Notes under the pieces: model-generated | Told to the model about the DNA's origin: nothing | What the model saw: the letters and a program-made list of their open reading frames with translations, nothing else | Database searches by the model: none | DNA from: Bradyrhizobium sp. ORS 375 | GTDB taxonomy: Bacteria; Pseudomonadota; Alphaproteobacteria; Rhizobiales; Xanthobacteraceae | Length of the DNA stretch: 64,000 bases | Assembly (NCBI RefSeq): GCF_000239775.1 | Contig: NZ_CAFI01000297.1 | Coordinates: 19,182-83,181, forward strand | Reading direction: 5' to 3' | Part shown: positions 7,778-16,311 of the stretch, piece after piece | How the letters are laid out: the number at the start of each line of letters is the position of its first letter | How positions within the stretch are numbered: position 1 is the first letter of the stretch | Position numbers and translations under genes: made by a program

Positions 7778-8038
7778 GTGGGGAACTTTCACAAGAAGCT
7801 TCGTCGCAACGAGTCGTTCAAGAAGCTGAGCGACTACCTCAACCAACACGGCTACCCCTTCGAGCCGTTCCAAGCTGGAAAGCATCCGTATCTTGTCGTC
7901 CAACTCGGCGAGGGGAAGAGCGTCAAGTTCTTCTTCCCGTCGAGCGCAAGCGACTGCCGATCTGCCGACAACTGCGTGTCGCAGATCAAGCGGGCGATCC
8001 GCCAACGACTAGCGAGCAACGACAATGCGCGTGTTTGA
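7778..8038 (+). CDS. Small basic phage protein, unknown
   Basis: The 86-residue protein starts with GTG at 7778, 9 nt after the helicase stop. It has a lysine-rich N-terminus (NFHKKLRRNESFKKL) and a possible alpha-beta-beta-alpha pattern that vaguely recalls HicA or a dsRBD-like fold. There is no HicB-like partner and the HicA His and Gly positions do not line up, so I leave it unnamed. It overlaps the next gene. Confidence 0.6.
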   Translation: MGNFHKKLRRNESFKKLSDYLNQHGYPFEPFQAGKHPYLVVQLGEGKSVKFFFPSSASDCRSADNCVSQIKRAIRQRLASNDNARV

Positions 8039-8384
8039 CAAAGAGCCGGTGTGCTGCGGCGTCTGCCGCCGCGAGGCAACCGGCATTGGCTATATGCCGC
8101 CCGGCACCAAGGGACGGCAGCCGGTCCTTTGGCTCTGCGAAGAGCCGCAATGTATCTCACTCGGAAGGGGAATCTTTCACATGATGCCAAAGACGCTGAG
8201 CGCCACCGAAGCGCTCGCACTTCAGGACGCTGGCGCTGATGCCGGTGCGTACCTCGAACGGTTGGGCAAATTCAATCTGTCCGAATTGTCCGAGAAGGAA
8301 TGGACGAACTTCCTCACCACCATCCTGAACTCATACGGCGACAACATGCGTAAGCGCGTGACCAACGCCATTGCTCCCTTCTAA
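8025..8384 (+). CDS. Conserved phage protein with N-terminal CxxC (possibly DUF6511)
   Basis: The N-terminus has VCCGVCRREATGIGYMPPG and later LCEEPQCISLG, giving four to five cysteines spaced as a small zinc site. The rest is helical. The layout resembles what I recall as DUF6511, a family found near phage primases, but I cannot confirm that. It lies between the helicase and the primase-polymerase, so a replication accessory role is plausible. Confidence 0.55.
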   Translation: MRVFDKEPVCCGVCRREATGIGYMPPGTKGRQPVLWLCEEPQCISLGRGIFHMMPKTLSATEALALQDAGADAGAYLERLGKFNLSELSEKEWTNFLTTILNSYGDNMRKRVTNAIAPF

Positions 8385-8396
8385 GGACGCCAGACG

Positions 8397-10913
8397 ATGA
8401 CCGAGTCACCCTTCGCCCAAACCGGACCGGGCCTGTTCGAGAACGGCTACAACCCGTTGCCGATCATGCCGAACAGCAAGTTGCCGGGGCAGTACGCCGA
8501 CGATAGCTGGCGCGCCTACAAGGGCTGGAACGACTTCTGCACCACGCGGCCGAGTCAGTTGCAGGTCAACTATTGGTCGAAATGGCCGAACGCCGGTGTG
8601 GGCGTGGCGTGTGGCCTTGGCTTGATCTGCATCGACATCGACTTTGAGCCCGCGATGGATGCGATGCTCGCCATGCTGCCACCTTCGAATGTGCAGAAGA
8701 AAGGTCGCAAGGGCATCTCGCTCTTCTATCGCGGCAACACCGATCAGATCAGGTCGCGCAACTTTCGCACGCCGGACCGCATCGGCCTTGTCGATCTGCT
8801 CGCCGAAGGGAAGCAGACCGTGTTGCCGCCCTCGATCCATCCCGAGACCGGGGAGCCCTACTATTGGTGGACGGACGACACGCTGCTCGACGTGCGCCTC
8901 GACCAACTCACGGAGCTTCCTGACGACATCGCCGAACGCATCGGCGAAGTCCTGAAGGCGTATGGCTATGACCCGGTGACGGAGCGGCGCTATGAGCCGC
9001 CGACCGACATCCCCGATGTCAGCCAGATTCATTCGACCGACTTCTTCCGGCGGCTGAACGAAGACGCGCTCTCGAACCTCCATGCCTGGGTGCCGAAGCT
9101 GGCGCTGCCGAAGGGCCGCTGGCTCGGGGCGAAGTATCGGGCCGTCGCGCCGTGGCGGTCATCCGGCTCGGGCCGTCCCATGGCGAAGCGCCACCCCAAC
9201 CTGTCGTTCGATCCGAGCGGCATTCAGGACTTCGGCACCATGGAGACCTTCACGCCGATCAACGTCGTCATGAAGGCGATGGAGCTTGGCGAGCCCCAGC
9301 GTGACGCCGCCGTTCAGTGGCTTGGCGAGCAGCTTGGCTACAACTTCGGTGTCGAGATCGACCTGCGCTCGCGCCGGAAGGAAGCCGAGCAGATGGCGGC
9401 AGCCGCAGCCCGCGACGCGGCCAAAGACGCGGAGCGCGAGGGGCAGCCGATCTTGCTGTCCACGCCCGACCTGGCCGGACCGTCCTGGGTCGAGCGCCAG
9501 ATGTCGGCCGGGCTTACGCCCTGGGTGAAGACCGCCCCGCCGCAGCCGCATCAGGTCGCGGCTCTTGCGAAGGTCAAGAGCACCCCCGCCAAGGCCGCTG
9601 CGGAGCCCGCTGGTGAGCCCGTCGCAGATCCTTCCAATGCTGCCGACCATCCCGAGACCGCGCCCACGATGGCGGAATTGGAAGCCCTGTGCCATCCGCC
9701 GGGGTTGGTCGGGGACATCATGGATTGGATCACGGCGTCAACGTCGAGCCCTTCGCGGCCGTTGGCCCTGGGGCCTGCTCTGGGCTTCGTGGGGACGCTC
9801 GCCGGGCGTCACCACGCCGGACCCACCAACCTGCGCACCAACCTCTACATCGTCGCCCTAGCGCCTTCTGGATATGGCAAGGACCACCCCCGCAAGGCGT
9901 TGTCCCGGCTGGCGGTGGAAGCCGGTCTCGATCGCTACATTGGGCCGGAAGGCTTCCTGTCCGACTCGGCGCTCCGCAAGACGATCGAGCACAACCCGTC
10001 GCAGTTGTCGATGATGGACGAGTTCGGCGGCTTCATCGCGAAGATCATGGACCGGCGCGCCGGGACGCATCAGTCGAGTATCCGTCAGATGCTCATGCAG
10101 TTCTTCACGTCGGCCGATTCGCTCTACAAGGGAACTGCGTCGGCGGCCGAAAGCGCGACGCCGATCTACAACCCGAACTTCTCGATCTACGGAACCAGCA
10201 CCCCTCACGACTTCTGGCCCGCGATGTCCGGCAAGGGCATCTCGGACGGCTTCCTGCCGCGCTGGCTTGTGCTGACCATCATCGGCGATCCCGTTGATGG
10301 CGTAGAGCCGACGATGACCCTCGAACCGCCGACGAAGCTGATCGAGGATTGCCGGGCGATCATCACCCACAACGGGGCGGGCAACTTGGGCGATTCGTCG
10401 TCCAGGCCGATCCTTCGGCCCCGCGTGGCCGATTGGGGCGCCGGCGCTAAGGAACGGTGGATGGAGTTGCGCACGGCCTTCAAGCGGCGCGGCGAGGCGT
10501 GCTCGCCCGATCTGGCGGCCCTGTGGACCCGCTCGATGGAAGTTGCCCTGCGCGTGGCCCATATCGTCGCCATTGGCATCGACCCCATCCGGCCGGTCCT
10601 CACGCGCGATCTGGTTGATTGGGCGGCGAAGCTGATGGACCTCTCGACTCGGTCCTGCATCGTCGAAGTCAGCGACCGGCTGGCTCTCAACGATAAGCAG
10701 GCCGAGTACCTGAAGGTCCGCCGCTGGATCAAGGAAGCCGGGTCGGCTGGCGTGACCAGCTCGGTCCTGAAGAAGATGGTCAACGGCGAGTTCGATCTGA
10801 GGCGGCTGAACGACATCACCCAGCAGCTTCTCGAGTCGAAGCAGATCGAGCAGCGGTTCGCCTCGACGCCCACCGGCGGCCGTCCGTCGCATCGGTGGTT
10901 TGCCGTACAATGA
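8397..10913 (+). CDS. Primase-polymerase fused to DUF3987-like ATPase
   Basis: The N-terminal 200 residues are a bifunctional Prim-Pol domain: ICIDIDFE holds the metal-binding aspartates, and VLPPSIHPETGEPYYWW is the typical later motif. A linker of about 180 residues follows, then an ATPase domain with a Walker A-like APSGYGKD near residue 490 and MMDEFGG further on, as in DUF3987 replicative helicase-like proteins. The C-terminal 80 residues look like a winged helix. It is the last and largest gene of the early operon and is the likely initiator of phage DNA synthesis. Confidence 0.8.
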   Translation: MTESPFAQTGPGLFENGYNPLPIMPNSKLPGQYADDSWRAYKGWNDFCTTRPSQLQVNYWSKWPNAGVGVACGLGLICIDIDFEPAMDAMLAMLPPSNVQKKGRKGISLFYRGNTDQIRSRNFRTPDRIGLVDLLAEGKQTVLPPSIHPETGEPYYWWTDDTLLDVRLDQLTELPDDIAERIGEVLKAYGYDPVTERRYEPPTDIPDVSQIHSTDFFRRLNEDALSNLHAWVPKLALPKGRWLGAKYRAVAPWRSSGSGRPMAKRHPNLSFDPSGIQDFGTMETFTPINVVMKAMELGEPQRDAAVQWLGEQLGYNFGVEIDLRSRRKEAEQMAAAAARDAAKDAEREGQPILLSTPDLAGPSWVERQMSAGLTPWVKTAPPQPHQVAALAKVKSTPAKAAAEPAGEPVADPSNAADHPETAPTMAELEALCHPPGLVGDIMDWITASTSSPSRPLALGPALGFVGTLAGRHHAGPTNLRTNLYIVALAPSGYGKDHPRKALSRLAVEAGLDRYIGPEGFLSDSALRKTIEHNPSQLSMMDEFGGFIAKIMDRRAGTHQSSIRQMLMQFFTSADSLYKGTASAAESATPIYNPNFSIYGTSTPHDFWPAMSGKGISDGFLPRWLVLTIIGDPVDGVEPTMTLEPPTKLIEDCRAIITHNGAGNLGDSSSRPILRPRVADWGAGAKERWMELRTAFKRRGEACSPDLAALWTRSMEVALRVAHIVAIGIDPIRPVLTRDLVDWAAKLMDLSTRSCIVEVSDRLALNDKQAEYLKVRRWIKEAGSAGVTSSVLKKMVNGEFDLRRLNDITQQLLESKQIEQRFASTPTGGRPSHRWFAVQ

Positions 10914-11010
10914 ACGCTTAGGATTCATAGCTTTAACGATGCACCTTCTCGAAGGCTGGAATCCGGAGTAAAAGTTCCCATGCTTTGGTCTAGCTTTCGG
11001 AGAGGGATCG

Positions 11011-11559
11011 TTGAGAAGGGTCAACGCTATTGTGGCAGCTTGCATGCTGCTAACTTTGGGGCAGTCAACCTATGCTGCCAGTGTTTTTGATATTGTGGCA
11101 GGTAGCATCAATCCTAGGGCTCTTGAAGCTATAGAGAAAGCGCAGCGAGACACTGCGAAGGCGATAGAGAAGACTGCGGAGGAGAATGCCGCAAAGACGA
11201 CGGCTCCCGTGGACGCGAAAGCAAAGGTCGTGCTGCTTCAATCGTCCACAGATGGGGTCTTAGGGCAGCTCAGGACCGTTCCTCTGGAAAAGCTGTATGG
11301 CCTCAAGGTCGCTCCTGACATTTGTACCTTGGGTCTCGTCAACTGTGGAATTTTGGAGAGCAATGGCGTTCGACCATTCGTCGATCTCGAAATTGACAGG
11401 CGAAAGGCGACGTTCGAAGTTGAGGATAAGAATCGCTCGTTTTGGGTCTCGGTGGCCAGCCTCGCGATTAGCGTGTTGGCTGTGGTGATCAGTATTCTTG
11501 CCTTCAGAAAAGAAAGCGCCCCCAAGCCTCCGCCCCCTCGAAAAAAGAGGGCAGCGTAA
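11011..11559 (+). CDS. Exported protein with C-terminal membrane anchor, unknown
   Basis: A TTG start at 11011 is supported by AGAGGGA upstream and by the signal peptide that follows (residues 1-23, ending STYAAS). The middle is helical and Ala/Lys/Glu rich. A strong transmembrane segment lies near residues 145-167 (VASLAISVLAVVISILAF), followed by a Pro/Lys/Arg-rich cytoplasmic tail. It is less GC-rich than its neighbours and ends in a clear terminator, so it looks like an independently expressed gene that may alter the host envelope. That role is a guess. Confidence 0.6.
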   Translation: MRRVNAIVAACMLLTLGQSTYAASVFDIVAGSINPRALEAIEKAQRDTAKAIEKTAEENAAKTTAPVDAKAKVVLLQSSTDGVLGQLRTVPLEKLYGLKVAPDICTLGLVNCGILESNGVRPFVDLEIDRRKATFEVEDKNRSFWVSVASLAISVLAVVISILAFRKESAPKPPPPRKKRAA

Positions 11560-11573
11560 CGAGATAGAAAAAT

Positions 11574-11594
11574 GCCCGCTGCGAAGCGGGCTTT
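11574..11594 (+). terminator. Intrinsic terminator
   Basis: GCCCGCT (11574-11580), loop GCGA and AGCGGGC (11585-11591) form a perfect 7-bp stem followed by TTT. It lies 14 nt after the stop of the exported protein and ends rightward transcription before the leftward genes. Confidence 0.75.
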
Positions 11595-11619
11595 GTCGTC
11601 TGAGGTGGCGAGGTGACGA

Positions 11620-11988
11620 TCAGCTATCGTCGCGCCCGAGCGCTGCGACGAAGCTCTGTATCGCGATGGACTCGGGCGTCGAGTGAGCTACGGGAGCGAC
11701 GCGGTGCTTCATGGCTTCGGCGAAATGGTCGATGGCGATTGCGCCGTCGCTCATGGAGATGTCGCCGTTGGCGCGAGTGATGATCGCTGTGGAACCGCTG
11801 AGCCCGATCAGGATCGCGATGATCAGGGCGGGGGTCCGCATCATGCTCAAAGCCTTCGAGCGAACTTGTGAGTTCGCGTAGAACGTCAGGGCCTTCGCGC
11901 ACATTTCGCTGTCACTTGGCCCAAGAGTCACTTCTTCCCCAACACCCAGCGCCACGGCAAGCGCGAGTGCGTCACCCCTATTGATCAC
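11620..11988 (-). CDS. Small membrane or exported protein, unknown
   Basis: Reading leftward from GTG at 11988 gives 122 residues with a hydrophobic segment (PALIIAILIGLSGSTAIIT) near residue 60. AAGGGA lies about 10 nt before the GTG. A shorter version from ATG at 11844 would begin with that segment as a signal or anchor sequence. An operator-promoter at 12098-12120 lies upstream. No family recognised. Confidence 0.45.
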   Translation of the reverse strand: MINRGDALALAVALGVGEEVTLGPSDSEMCAKALTFYANSQVRSKALSMMRTPALIIAILIGLSGSTAIITRANGDISMSDGAIAIDHFAEAMKHRVAPVAHSTPESIAIQSFVAALGRDDS

Positions 11989-12097
11989 GATTTTATTTTC
12001 CCTTGTTACCGCAACTGTTCCGGACTTTGCGCCTTGAGTTTCGTCCCCGACCCCAAGGCACGGCGTTTGCGCCGTGTCTGGAGGTAATTAGGCAGGC

Positions 12098-12120
12098 GAC
12101 GGATCATCCGTCAATGTCAA
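12098..12120 (-). promoter_or_regulatory. Operator palindrome inside a leftward promoter
   Basis: GACGGAT-C-ATCCGTC at 12098-12112 is a perfect 15-bp palindrome built from the same half-site as the repressor operators. On the minus strand TTGACATTGACG (12109-12120) offers a -35, and TAATTA about 18 nt further on offers a -10. It would drive the gene starting at 11988. Confidence 0.5.
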
Positions 12121-12180
12121 AAGGTACATACCCCGAAAATTCTGTGGCGTACCCGACACGAAGATTAATTCTGAAAGCGC

Positions 12181-12597
12181 TTAGTGCGCAGTCGCCCCAC
12201 GCATGACCTTGCGGCCGTAGGCCGTGCATGACGGACGTGCATAAATGCCGCGCTGATAGAGGCTCACGCCTGCGCAATCAGCGCCGCCCTTCGAGATCGC
12301 GATGCGCAGGTAGAGCATCCCCGCGCGCAGGCCGGTTGAACAATCGTACAGGTTCCCGGTGATGCCGATCTCGCGCGCCGTGGTCGGCTTGACCTGCATG
12401 ATGCCGCGCTCGCCTGCGCTGCCGCGAAGGTGGCAGTTGTAGTTGCTCTCGACCTTGACCACGGCATGGGCGAGGGCACGCGGAACTCCCTGGGCGTCCG
12501 CCGCAGCATCGACCATGGTTCCGAGATTGGACCCGAAGGCGGGCATGGCGGTTCCCATCACGGCCGCGACTGCGACCGCGCTGATGAGGCGTTTCAT
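12181..12597 (-). CDS. Exported lytic transglycosylase-like protein (SLT domain)
   Basis: A signal peptide (MKRLISAVAVAAVMGTAMPAFG) is followed by an SLT-type domain: the catalytic Glu in VVKVESNYN (near residue 50), the GIMQVKPTTAREIG motif, and a C-terminal SLYQRGIY. It would cleave peptidoglycan glycan strands in the periplasm, perhaps during DNA entry or as an auxiliary lysin. At 138 residues it is a minimal domain. It is the last gene of the leftward operon 12181-16311, away from the lysis cassette. Confidence 0.75.
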   Translation of the reverse strand: MKRLISAVAVAAVMGTAMPAFGSNLGTMVDAAADAQGVPRALAHAVVKVESNYNCHLRGSAGERGIMQVKPTTAREIGITGNLYDCSTGLRAGMLYLRIAISKGGADCAGVSLYQRGIYARPSCTAYGRKVMRGATAH

Positions 12598-12610
12598 GTT
12601 CTGTCTCCTA

Positions 12611-12955
12611 TTAGGCCGCTACGGCTTCACACTCGAAGCGCTTGGCCTCATCTCGGCGACGCATGTTCTCTTTGTGCGTCACCATCTCCAGGTGATCCGG
12701 GTTGACGCATCGGCGCGCCCGGCAGCGGTGATCGAGTTGCTTGCGAGGGGGGATCGGACCATGTTCGAGCACGTACATTACGATGTGAACGGCCATGGTG
12801 CCGCCATCGAGAGACATGCGTGCGTAGTCCTTCCCCCTTCCCTTGCTTCCCGACGTTGGTCCCGTCCACAAGTGGCACGGGGTGTCGAGAGGCCCTTCGA
12901 CGATCTCGACGCGAGACATCACCTTCTCGCGAATCTTCTCCCTGCGCGTGCTCAT
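12611..12955 (-). CDS. HNH endonuclease
   Basis: The core reads [24 protein letters not shown], the HNH fold with the LDH catalytic histidine, two CxxxxC zinc ligands and the NPxHL motif. The N-terminal part ([20 protein letters not shown]) is typical of phage HNH proteins of about 110 residues. The start at 12955 is chosen because it lies 11 nt after the upstream stop. It may be a homing-type or packaging-related nuclease; in this early position a free-standing homing nuclease is likely. Confidence 0.8.
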   Translation of the reverse strand: MSTRREKIREKVMSRVEIVEGPLDTPCHLWTGPTSGSKGRGKDYARMSLDGGTMAVHIVMYVLEHGPIPPRKQLDHRCRARRCVNPDHLEMVTHKENMRRRDEAKRFECEAVAA

Positions 12956-12966
12956 TCCAATCGCCC

Positions 12967-13179
12967 TTAAGCGCGCGCCTGCCGCGTCTTGAACGCCTCG
13001 ATCTGAAAAGCCCGGCTTGCGGGAGTGTCGTCGATACGCCAAGGCATGCGAGAAAGGGCAGCGCGCGGCTGCCCTCCCTCGACCCAGGTGTGAAGTAGTT
13101 CGCAGAAGGGGGCTCCATCTGCGCGAACGCGGTTGACGATCTTCACTGCCACGTTGGTCATGATGCGAGCGGCGGTCAT
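12967..13179 (-). CDS. Small phage protein, unknown
   Basis: This 70-residue protein starts at an ATG that overlaps the previous stop as ATGA (13176-13179). It contains [16 protein letters not shown] and [17 protein letters not shown], which do not suggest a family. The translational coupling and codon use support it as real. Confidence 0.6.
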   Translation of the reverse strand: MTAARIMTNVAVKIVNRVRADGAPFCELLHTWVEGGQPRAALSRMPWRIDDTPASRAFQIEAFKTRQARA

Positions 13180-13577
13180 TGCGCTTCGCTCCACGGCGTG
13201 GAAGCCCGCTTCCAGAAGGGACCGTCCGCCTCGACGAACATCGTGAGCAACTTGATGAATGCTAAGTCGGTCACTGCCGGGCCGGTATTTCCCTTTTCGT
13301 CATCGCCGCCGATGATCAGTGCCTTGCCCGCGATGGCGTCGTGGAGGCCAGCGATACGGAAGCCACGCCTCGGGTTCTTCAGCTTGCCTTCGTCGTCGAT
13401 CATCATCAGGTCATGGCCCGCCAGCACCCGCAATCTCAGTTCGGACAGGCACGTCACCGGCATGGTTTCGTGCGAGAGCGCTGAGTAGAAGTCGAGATAG
13501 TGGTCGAGGATCAGGTCAACGTGCTCGACGACGCAGCGAAACGGATCGATCAGGATAATTCGGACAGGCGATGTCAT
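13176..13577 (-). CDS. Phage protein, unknown
   Basis: The start at 13577 ([13 protein letters not shown]) overlaps the preceding stop by one base. The protein has [16 protein letters not shown] near the N-terminus, then [20 protein letters not shown] and [16 protein letters not shown]. The alternation of strands and acidic turns suggests an alpha/beta protein that might bind a nucleotide or metal, but no family motif is complete. Confidence 0.6.
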   Translation of the reverse strand: MTSPVRIILIDPFRCVVEHVDLILDHYLDFYSALSHETMPVTCLSELRLRVLAGHDLMMIDDEGKLKNPRRGFRIAGLHDAIAGKALIIGGDDEKGNTGPAVTDLAFIKLLTMFVEADGPFWKRASTPWSEAQ

Positions 13578-13813
13578 TACGCGGCGTCCTTTTTGGTAGT
13601 GACGCCAAGGGCGAAGAGCTTCTGATCGACGACGGCGATCTGCTGTTCCAGAATCAACAACATCTCGGGCCGCATCTTCGCGCAAATGTCGGGGCGCACG
13701 TCGGTCCCCCCGAGCCTGATCGTGTGGCCTAGACCTGCCTTAGTCTTCAACGAGATCAGGTAGTCGCGCTCCTTCATCAGCTCAGCGACGGCGTGGAAGT
13801 TCTCAAGTTTCAT
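13577..13813 (-). CDS. Small helical phage protein, unknown
   Basis: From ATG at 13813 this 78-residue protein reads MKLENFHAVAELMKERDYL and ends KLFALGVTTKKDAA. It is predicted to be two long helices with a short strand pair around LGHTIRLGGTDV. It overlaps its upstream neighbour by 11 nt, which fits a compact phage operon. Confidence 0.6.
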   Translation of the reverse strand: MKLENFHAVAELMKERDYLISLKTKAGLGHTIRLGGTDVRPDICAKMRPEMLLILEQQIAVVDQKLFALGVTTKKDAA

Positions 13814-14057
13814 GGTCGTTAGTCCCCAGGTGATCCAGTCCATAGATGCGGCGGAAGGCGTCGTGATCGAGATCGTTTGCATCGATCTCGACGACGCTCG
13901 GTGGAAGGGCGCGGTCAGGATCACGTTCGAGCGCGATCCCATCCATGTTGATCTGACCGCCCGTCATGAAGACGTGGTCATAGCCATGCTTGCGAAACTC
14001 TTCGGCGATCTCTGAGAACGCGGCCTGAGAGACGCGCATCTTGACGAGCGTCCTCAT
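13803..14057 (-). CDS. Small phage protein, unknown
   Basis: The start at 14057 (MRTLVKMRVSQAAF) overlaps the previous stop as ATGA. The protein has FRKHGYDHVFMTGGQINMDGIALERD, which looks like a small alpha/beta domain, and an acidic C-terminus. No family is recognised. Confidence 0.6.
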   Translation of the reverse strand: MRTLVKMRVSQAAFSEIAEEFRKHGYDHVFMTGGQINMDGIALERDPDRALPPSVVEIDANDLDHDAFRRIYGLDHLGTNDHET

Positions 14058-14335
14058 GCTGCCGCCTGTGCTGCGGCGAGCGCCGAGTGGCCCGCCTCGG
14101 TGAATTGCCACGTAAAGCCGCTGTTGCCCTCGCGCTTATCGCTGCGCGTGAGCCATCCCTTGTCGGCCATCGTTTGAAGGCGGTTGGCGATGACATAGGC
14201 GGTCGGCGGCATCCCGCCGTCGCGGACGCGCACTTCCCACATGCGCTCGACTTCACGGTAGACGTGGAACGACTTCGGCACCGCGACCCTGGAAAGGGCC
14301 GCGAGCACGTCGAGTTCGGTCAGGTACAGCCTCAT
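14054..14335 (-). CDS. Winged-helix-like small protein
   Basis: The 93-residue protein has TELDVLAALSRV, AYVIANRLQTMADKGWLTRSD and FTWQFTEAGHSALAAA. This helix-helix-wing pattern resembles MarR/PadR-type DNA-binding domains. It overlaps the stop of the gene before it and the start of the one after it by four bases each. It may regulate the leftward operon; that is an inference. Confidence 0.55.
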   Translation of the reverse strand: MRLYLTELDVLAALSRVAVPKSFHVYREVERMWEVRVRDGGMPPTAYVIANRLQTMADKGWLTRSDKREGNSGFTWQFTEAGHSALAAAQAAA

Positions 14336-15177
14336 GACCCACCGTCCACAAGGTAGGCAGCGCGCAAGGCGGTGAGGCGCTTCTGACTGTCGGCGAGCGC
14401 TGCTTCGAGTTCAGCGATGCGGTCGTTCTGTGCGCGCTCAGTGAACGCAGCGATCTCGCGGGCCAGATCGGAGCGTTCCGCGGTGATGTAGGCGAGGCCC
14501 AATGACTTCTGCCGGGCATCGGCCTGTTGCACGTAGGTACGATCGACGAACGACTGAGCCCGCGCGAGCAGGCCGGGTTCGGGCATCTCGTCAGCGGTGA
14601 CGAAGCGATAGCGCTCGCCGTCACGGACCCACTTGCCGTCGCAGACTTCAATAGTCTGCGGGAAGGGTTCGTCGCTCTCCCATCCGAACAGCTCGCGCAG
14701 CTCGGTCTCGCTCGCGGTGTCGACGCCGCGCTCAGGCACGGGCTCGCCGATGGCGACGGCCTTGGCATCGATCAGCTTGCGCATGCGATCGGCGGCGAGG
14801 CTGACGATGGCCTGGATCGGAATCCAGCACTCGACGGCTTCAATGTTCGCGTCGGCGAGATCGTGCGATGCACGCATGAGCCGGTAGGCGAAGTCTTCGT
14901 CGTTCAGCTTCTCAAACCACGCAGCGTCGCGACCCTCGCGGTAATACGTCTGCGCTTCGTCGTCTTCGTCGTCGATGCGGAAGGACACGAAGAAGCGGGT
15001 TGCCAACTGGCGCGCCACGGTATTGAGGCAGTAGGGGGCGGGGGCGTGCTTGGCGATCTCGTCTCCGATCAGCTTCGCGACCGCCTCGATCAGCGCGTCG
15101 GGGATGCCCGACTTGTAATTGGGGTTGATCGCGACGTAGTGGGTCGGGATGCGCAAAGCGCGTTCGCTGGTGGTCAT
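14332..15177 (-). CDS. Phage protein of unknown function with C-terminal coiled coil
   Basis: The 281-residue protein starts MTTSERALRIPTHYV at 15177. The middle contains TRFFVSFRIDDEDDEA and many acidic helices. The last 60 residues (AERSDLAREIAAF through SQKRLTALRAAYL) form a coiled coil. It is the longest gene in this leftward operon. No catalytic motif is visible. Confidence 0.6.
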   Translation of the reverse strand: MTTSERALRIPTHYVAINPNYKSGIPDALIEAVAKLIGDEIAKHAPAPYCLNTVARQLATRFFVSFRIDDEDDEAQTYYREGRDAAWFEKLNDEDFAYRLMRASHDLADANIEAVECWIPIQAIVSLAADRMRKLIDAKAVAIGEPVPERGVDTASETELRELFGWESDEPFPQTIEVCDGKWVRDGERYRFVTADEMPEPGLLARAQSFVDRTYVQQADARQKSLGLAYITAERSDLAREIAAFTERAQNDRIAELEAALADSQKRLTALRAAYLVDGGS

Positions 15178-15187
15178 GATCAGGCTT

Positions 15188-15556
15188 TCAGTTAGAGGCT
15201 GCGAGGCTGGTGTCGGTGAGGAAGTCGGCGACGGCGTCGTGAGCGACTTCGCGGGCCGTCTCGAAGCGGCCTGCATCGATCGCATCGCGGACAGCAACGA
15301 GACCGGCCCTGTAGAACACTGCGTCTTGGGCGTTGCGCGCGCCGGTCTCGATCAGCACGTCGATGTTGGAGCGCAGGATGTCGTTGTCCGCCTTGGTGGC
15401 GGTCTTTTCCTTCAGATCGAACCAACCGAAGAAGAGCAGCGACACGGTCAGAACGCCGAACAGCACGGCGAGCGGAGCGCTACCGAAGAGCGCGGAGTCG
15501 ATGGTGGTCGAGATGCCGACACCGGCGAAGACGATCGATGCGTAGAGACGAAACAT
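15188..15556 (-). CDS. Small membrane protein, unknown
   Basis: Two hydrophobic segments lie near the N-terminus (LYASIVFAGVGISTTI and LAVLFGVLTVSLLFFGW), followed by a soluble helical C-terminal domain of about 75 residues. No good ribosome binding site precedes the ATG at 15556. It lies 10 nt before the next gene of the operon. Confidence 0.55.
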   Translation of the reverse strand: MFRLYASIVFAGVGISTTIDSALFGSAPLAVLFGVLTVSLLFFGWFDLKEKTATKADNDILRSNIDVLIETGARNAQDAVFYRAGLVAVRDAIDAGRFETAREVAHDAVADFLTDTSLAASN

Positions 15557-15616
15557 GGAGGTGTGACTTTCGTGAGGGGATGAACCTGCAAGGATCGCTT
15601 GCAGGTTGGGGAGGGC

Positions 15617-15907
15617 TCAGGCGGCGATGGCGGGGGTGAAGACGAAGGCGGCGGGGAGCCGTTTGCCGAGCGCCTTGGCACCGGCGGCGGTGACGCAGAA
15701 GACGCGCATGGAGCCGTAGTCACGCGAGGGATCGCGAACCATGTAGCCCTTGCCTTCGAGGCGTCCGGCAACCTCGATGTCGCTGCCGGTGGCGTGGCAG
15801 GCGACGTGGTTGCGGTTGACGGAGTTGCCGTGTTCGAGCCCGAGCGCGCGGCGCGTGAGCATCATTTCGTTGTGGGTGAGCAGGAAGGCGGTCGTGGTCT
15901 CGGTCAT
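15617..15907 (-). CDS. Small phage protein, unknown
   Basis: This 96-residue protein has GGGAG upstream of its ATG at 15907. It contains NRNHVACHATGSDIEVAGRLEGKGYMVRD and VFCVTAAGAKALGKRLP, a pattern like a winged helix with a wing between the two. It resembles the 'terminal winged helix' proteins common in phage early regions, but I cannot name a family. Confidence 0.55.
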   Translation of the reverse strand: MTETTTAFLLTHNEMMLTRRALGLEHGNSVNRNHVACHATGSDIEVAGRLEGKGYMVRDPSRDYGSMRVFCVTAAGAKALGKRLPAAFVFTPAIAA

Positions 15908-15921
15908 CGTCTGCGCTCCCT

Positions 15922-16311
15922 TCAGCCGAATAGGGCGTTTTGGTCGGTGTGCATTGCTGGCGGCGCGGAGCGACGCGGCTTTGCAGTGGTGGTGGGCTGG
16001 GGGAGATCGACGGCGGTGAGGCTGTCCTTGTGGCGAAGGACGTGAGCCGTCATGCCGCTCACGTTCTTGCGGCGGTCCTTCAGCTTGATCAGCGTGCCGG
16101 TCTTGACGAGTTCCGAGACGCGGGGACGGATCGCCAGAACGCTCTCTCGAAGCTGGGTGGCGATCTCGTCAGCGGTCAGCCGGTAGCCGTTCGCCATGAG
16201 GGCGGTGATCGCCGAACGCAGCTTCGAGGCCCGCGTCACGATCTGCTCGGCGGCGTCCTTCGAGGCCCCACCGCCCTTCGATCCCGGCGACTTCGGATAG
16301 TTCTGAGACAT
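15922..16311 (-). CDS. Winged-helix protein, first gene of the leftward operon
   Basis: The ATG at 16311 is chosen because GGAGAG lies 9 nt upstream. Residues about 25-90 (KLRSAITALMANGYRLTADEIATQL, RPRVSELVKTGTLIKLKD, TAHVLRHK) form a winged helix of the kind that senses or binds DNA. The N-terminus is Gly/Ser/Lys-rich and the C-terminus is a Pro/Thr tail. As the first gene after the operator at 16418-16444, it may autoregulate the operon. Confidence 0.6.
   Translation of the reverse strand: MSQNYPKSPGSKGGGASKDAAEQIVTRASKLRSAITALMANGYRLTADEIATQLRESVLAIRPRVSELVKTGTLIKLKDRRKNVSGMTAHVLRHKDSLTAVDLPQPTTTAKPRRSAPPAMHTDQNALFG

Noticed and set aside
7778-8038. HicA-type toxin
   Set aside because: The vague alpha-beta pattern is not enough; the key His and Gly residues are missing and no HicB partner is next to it.
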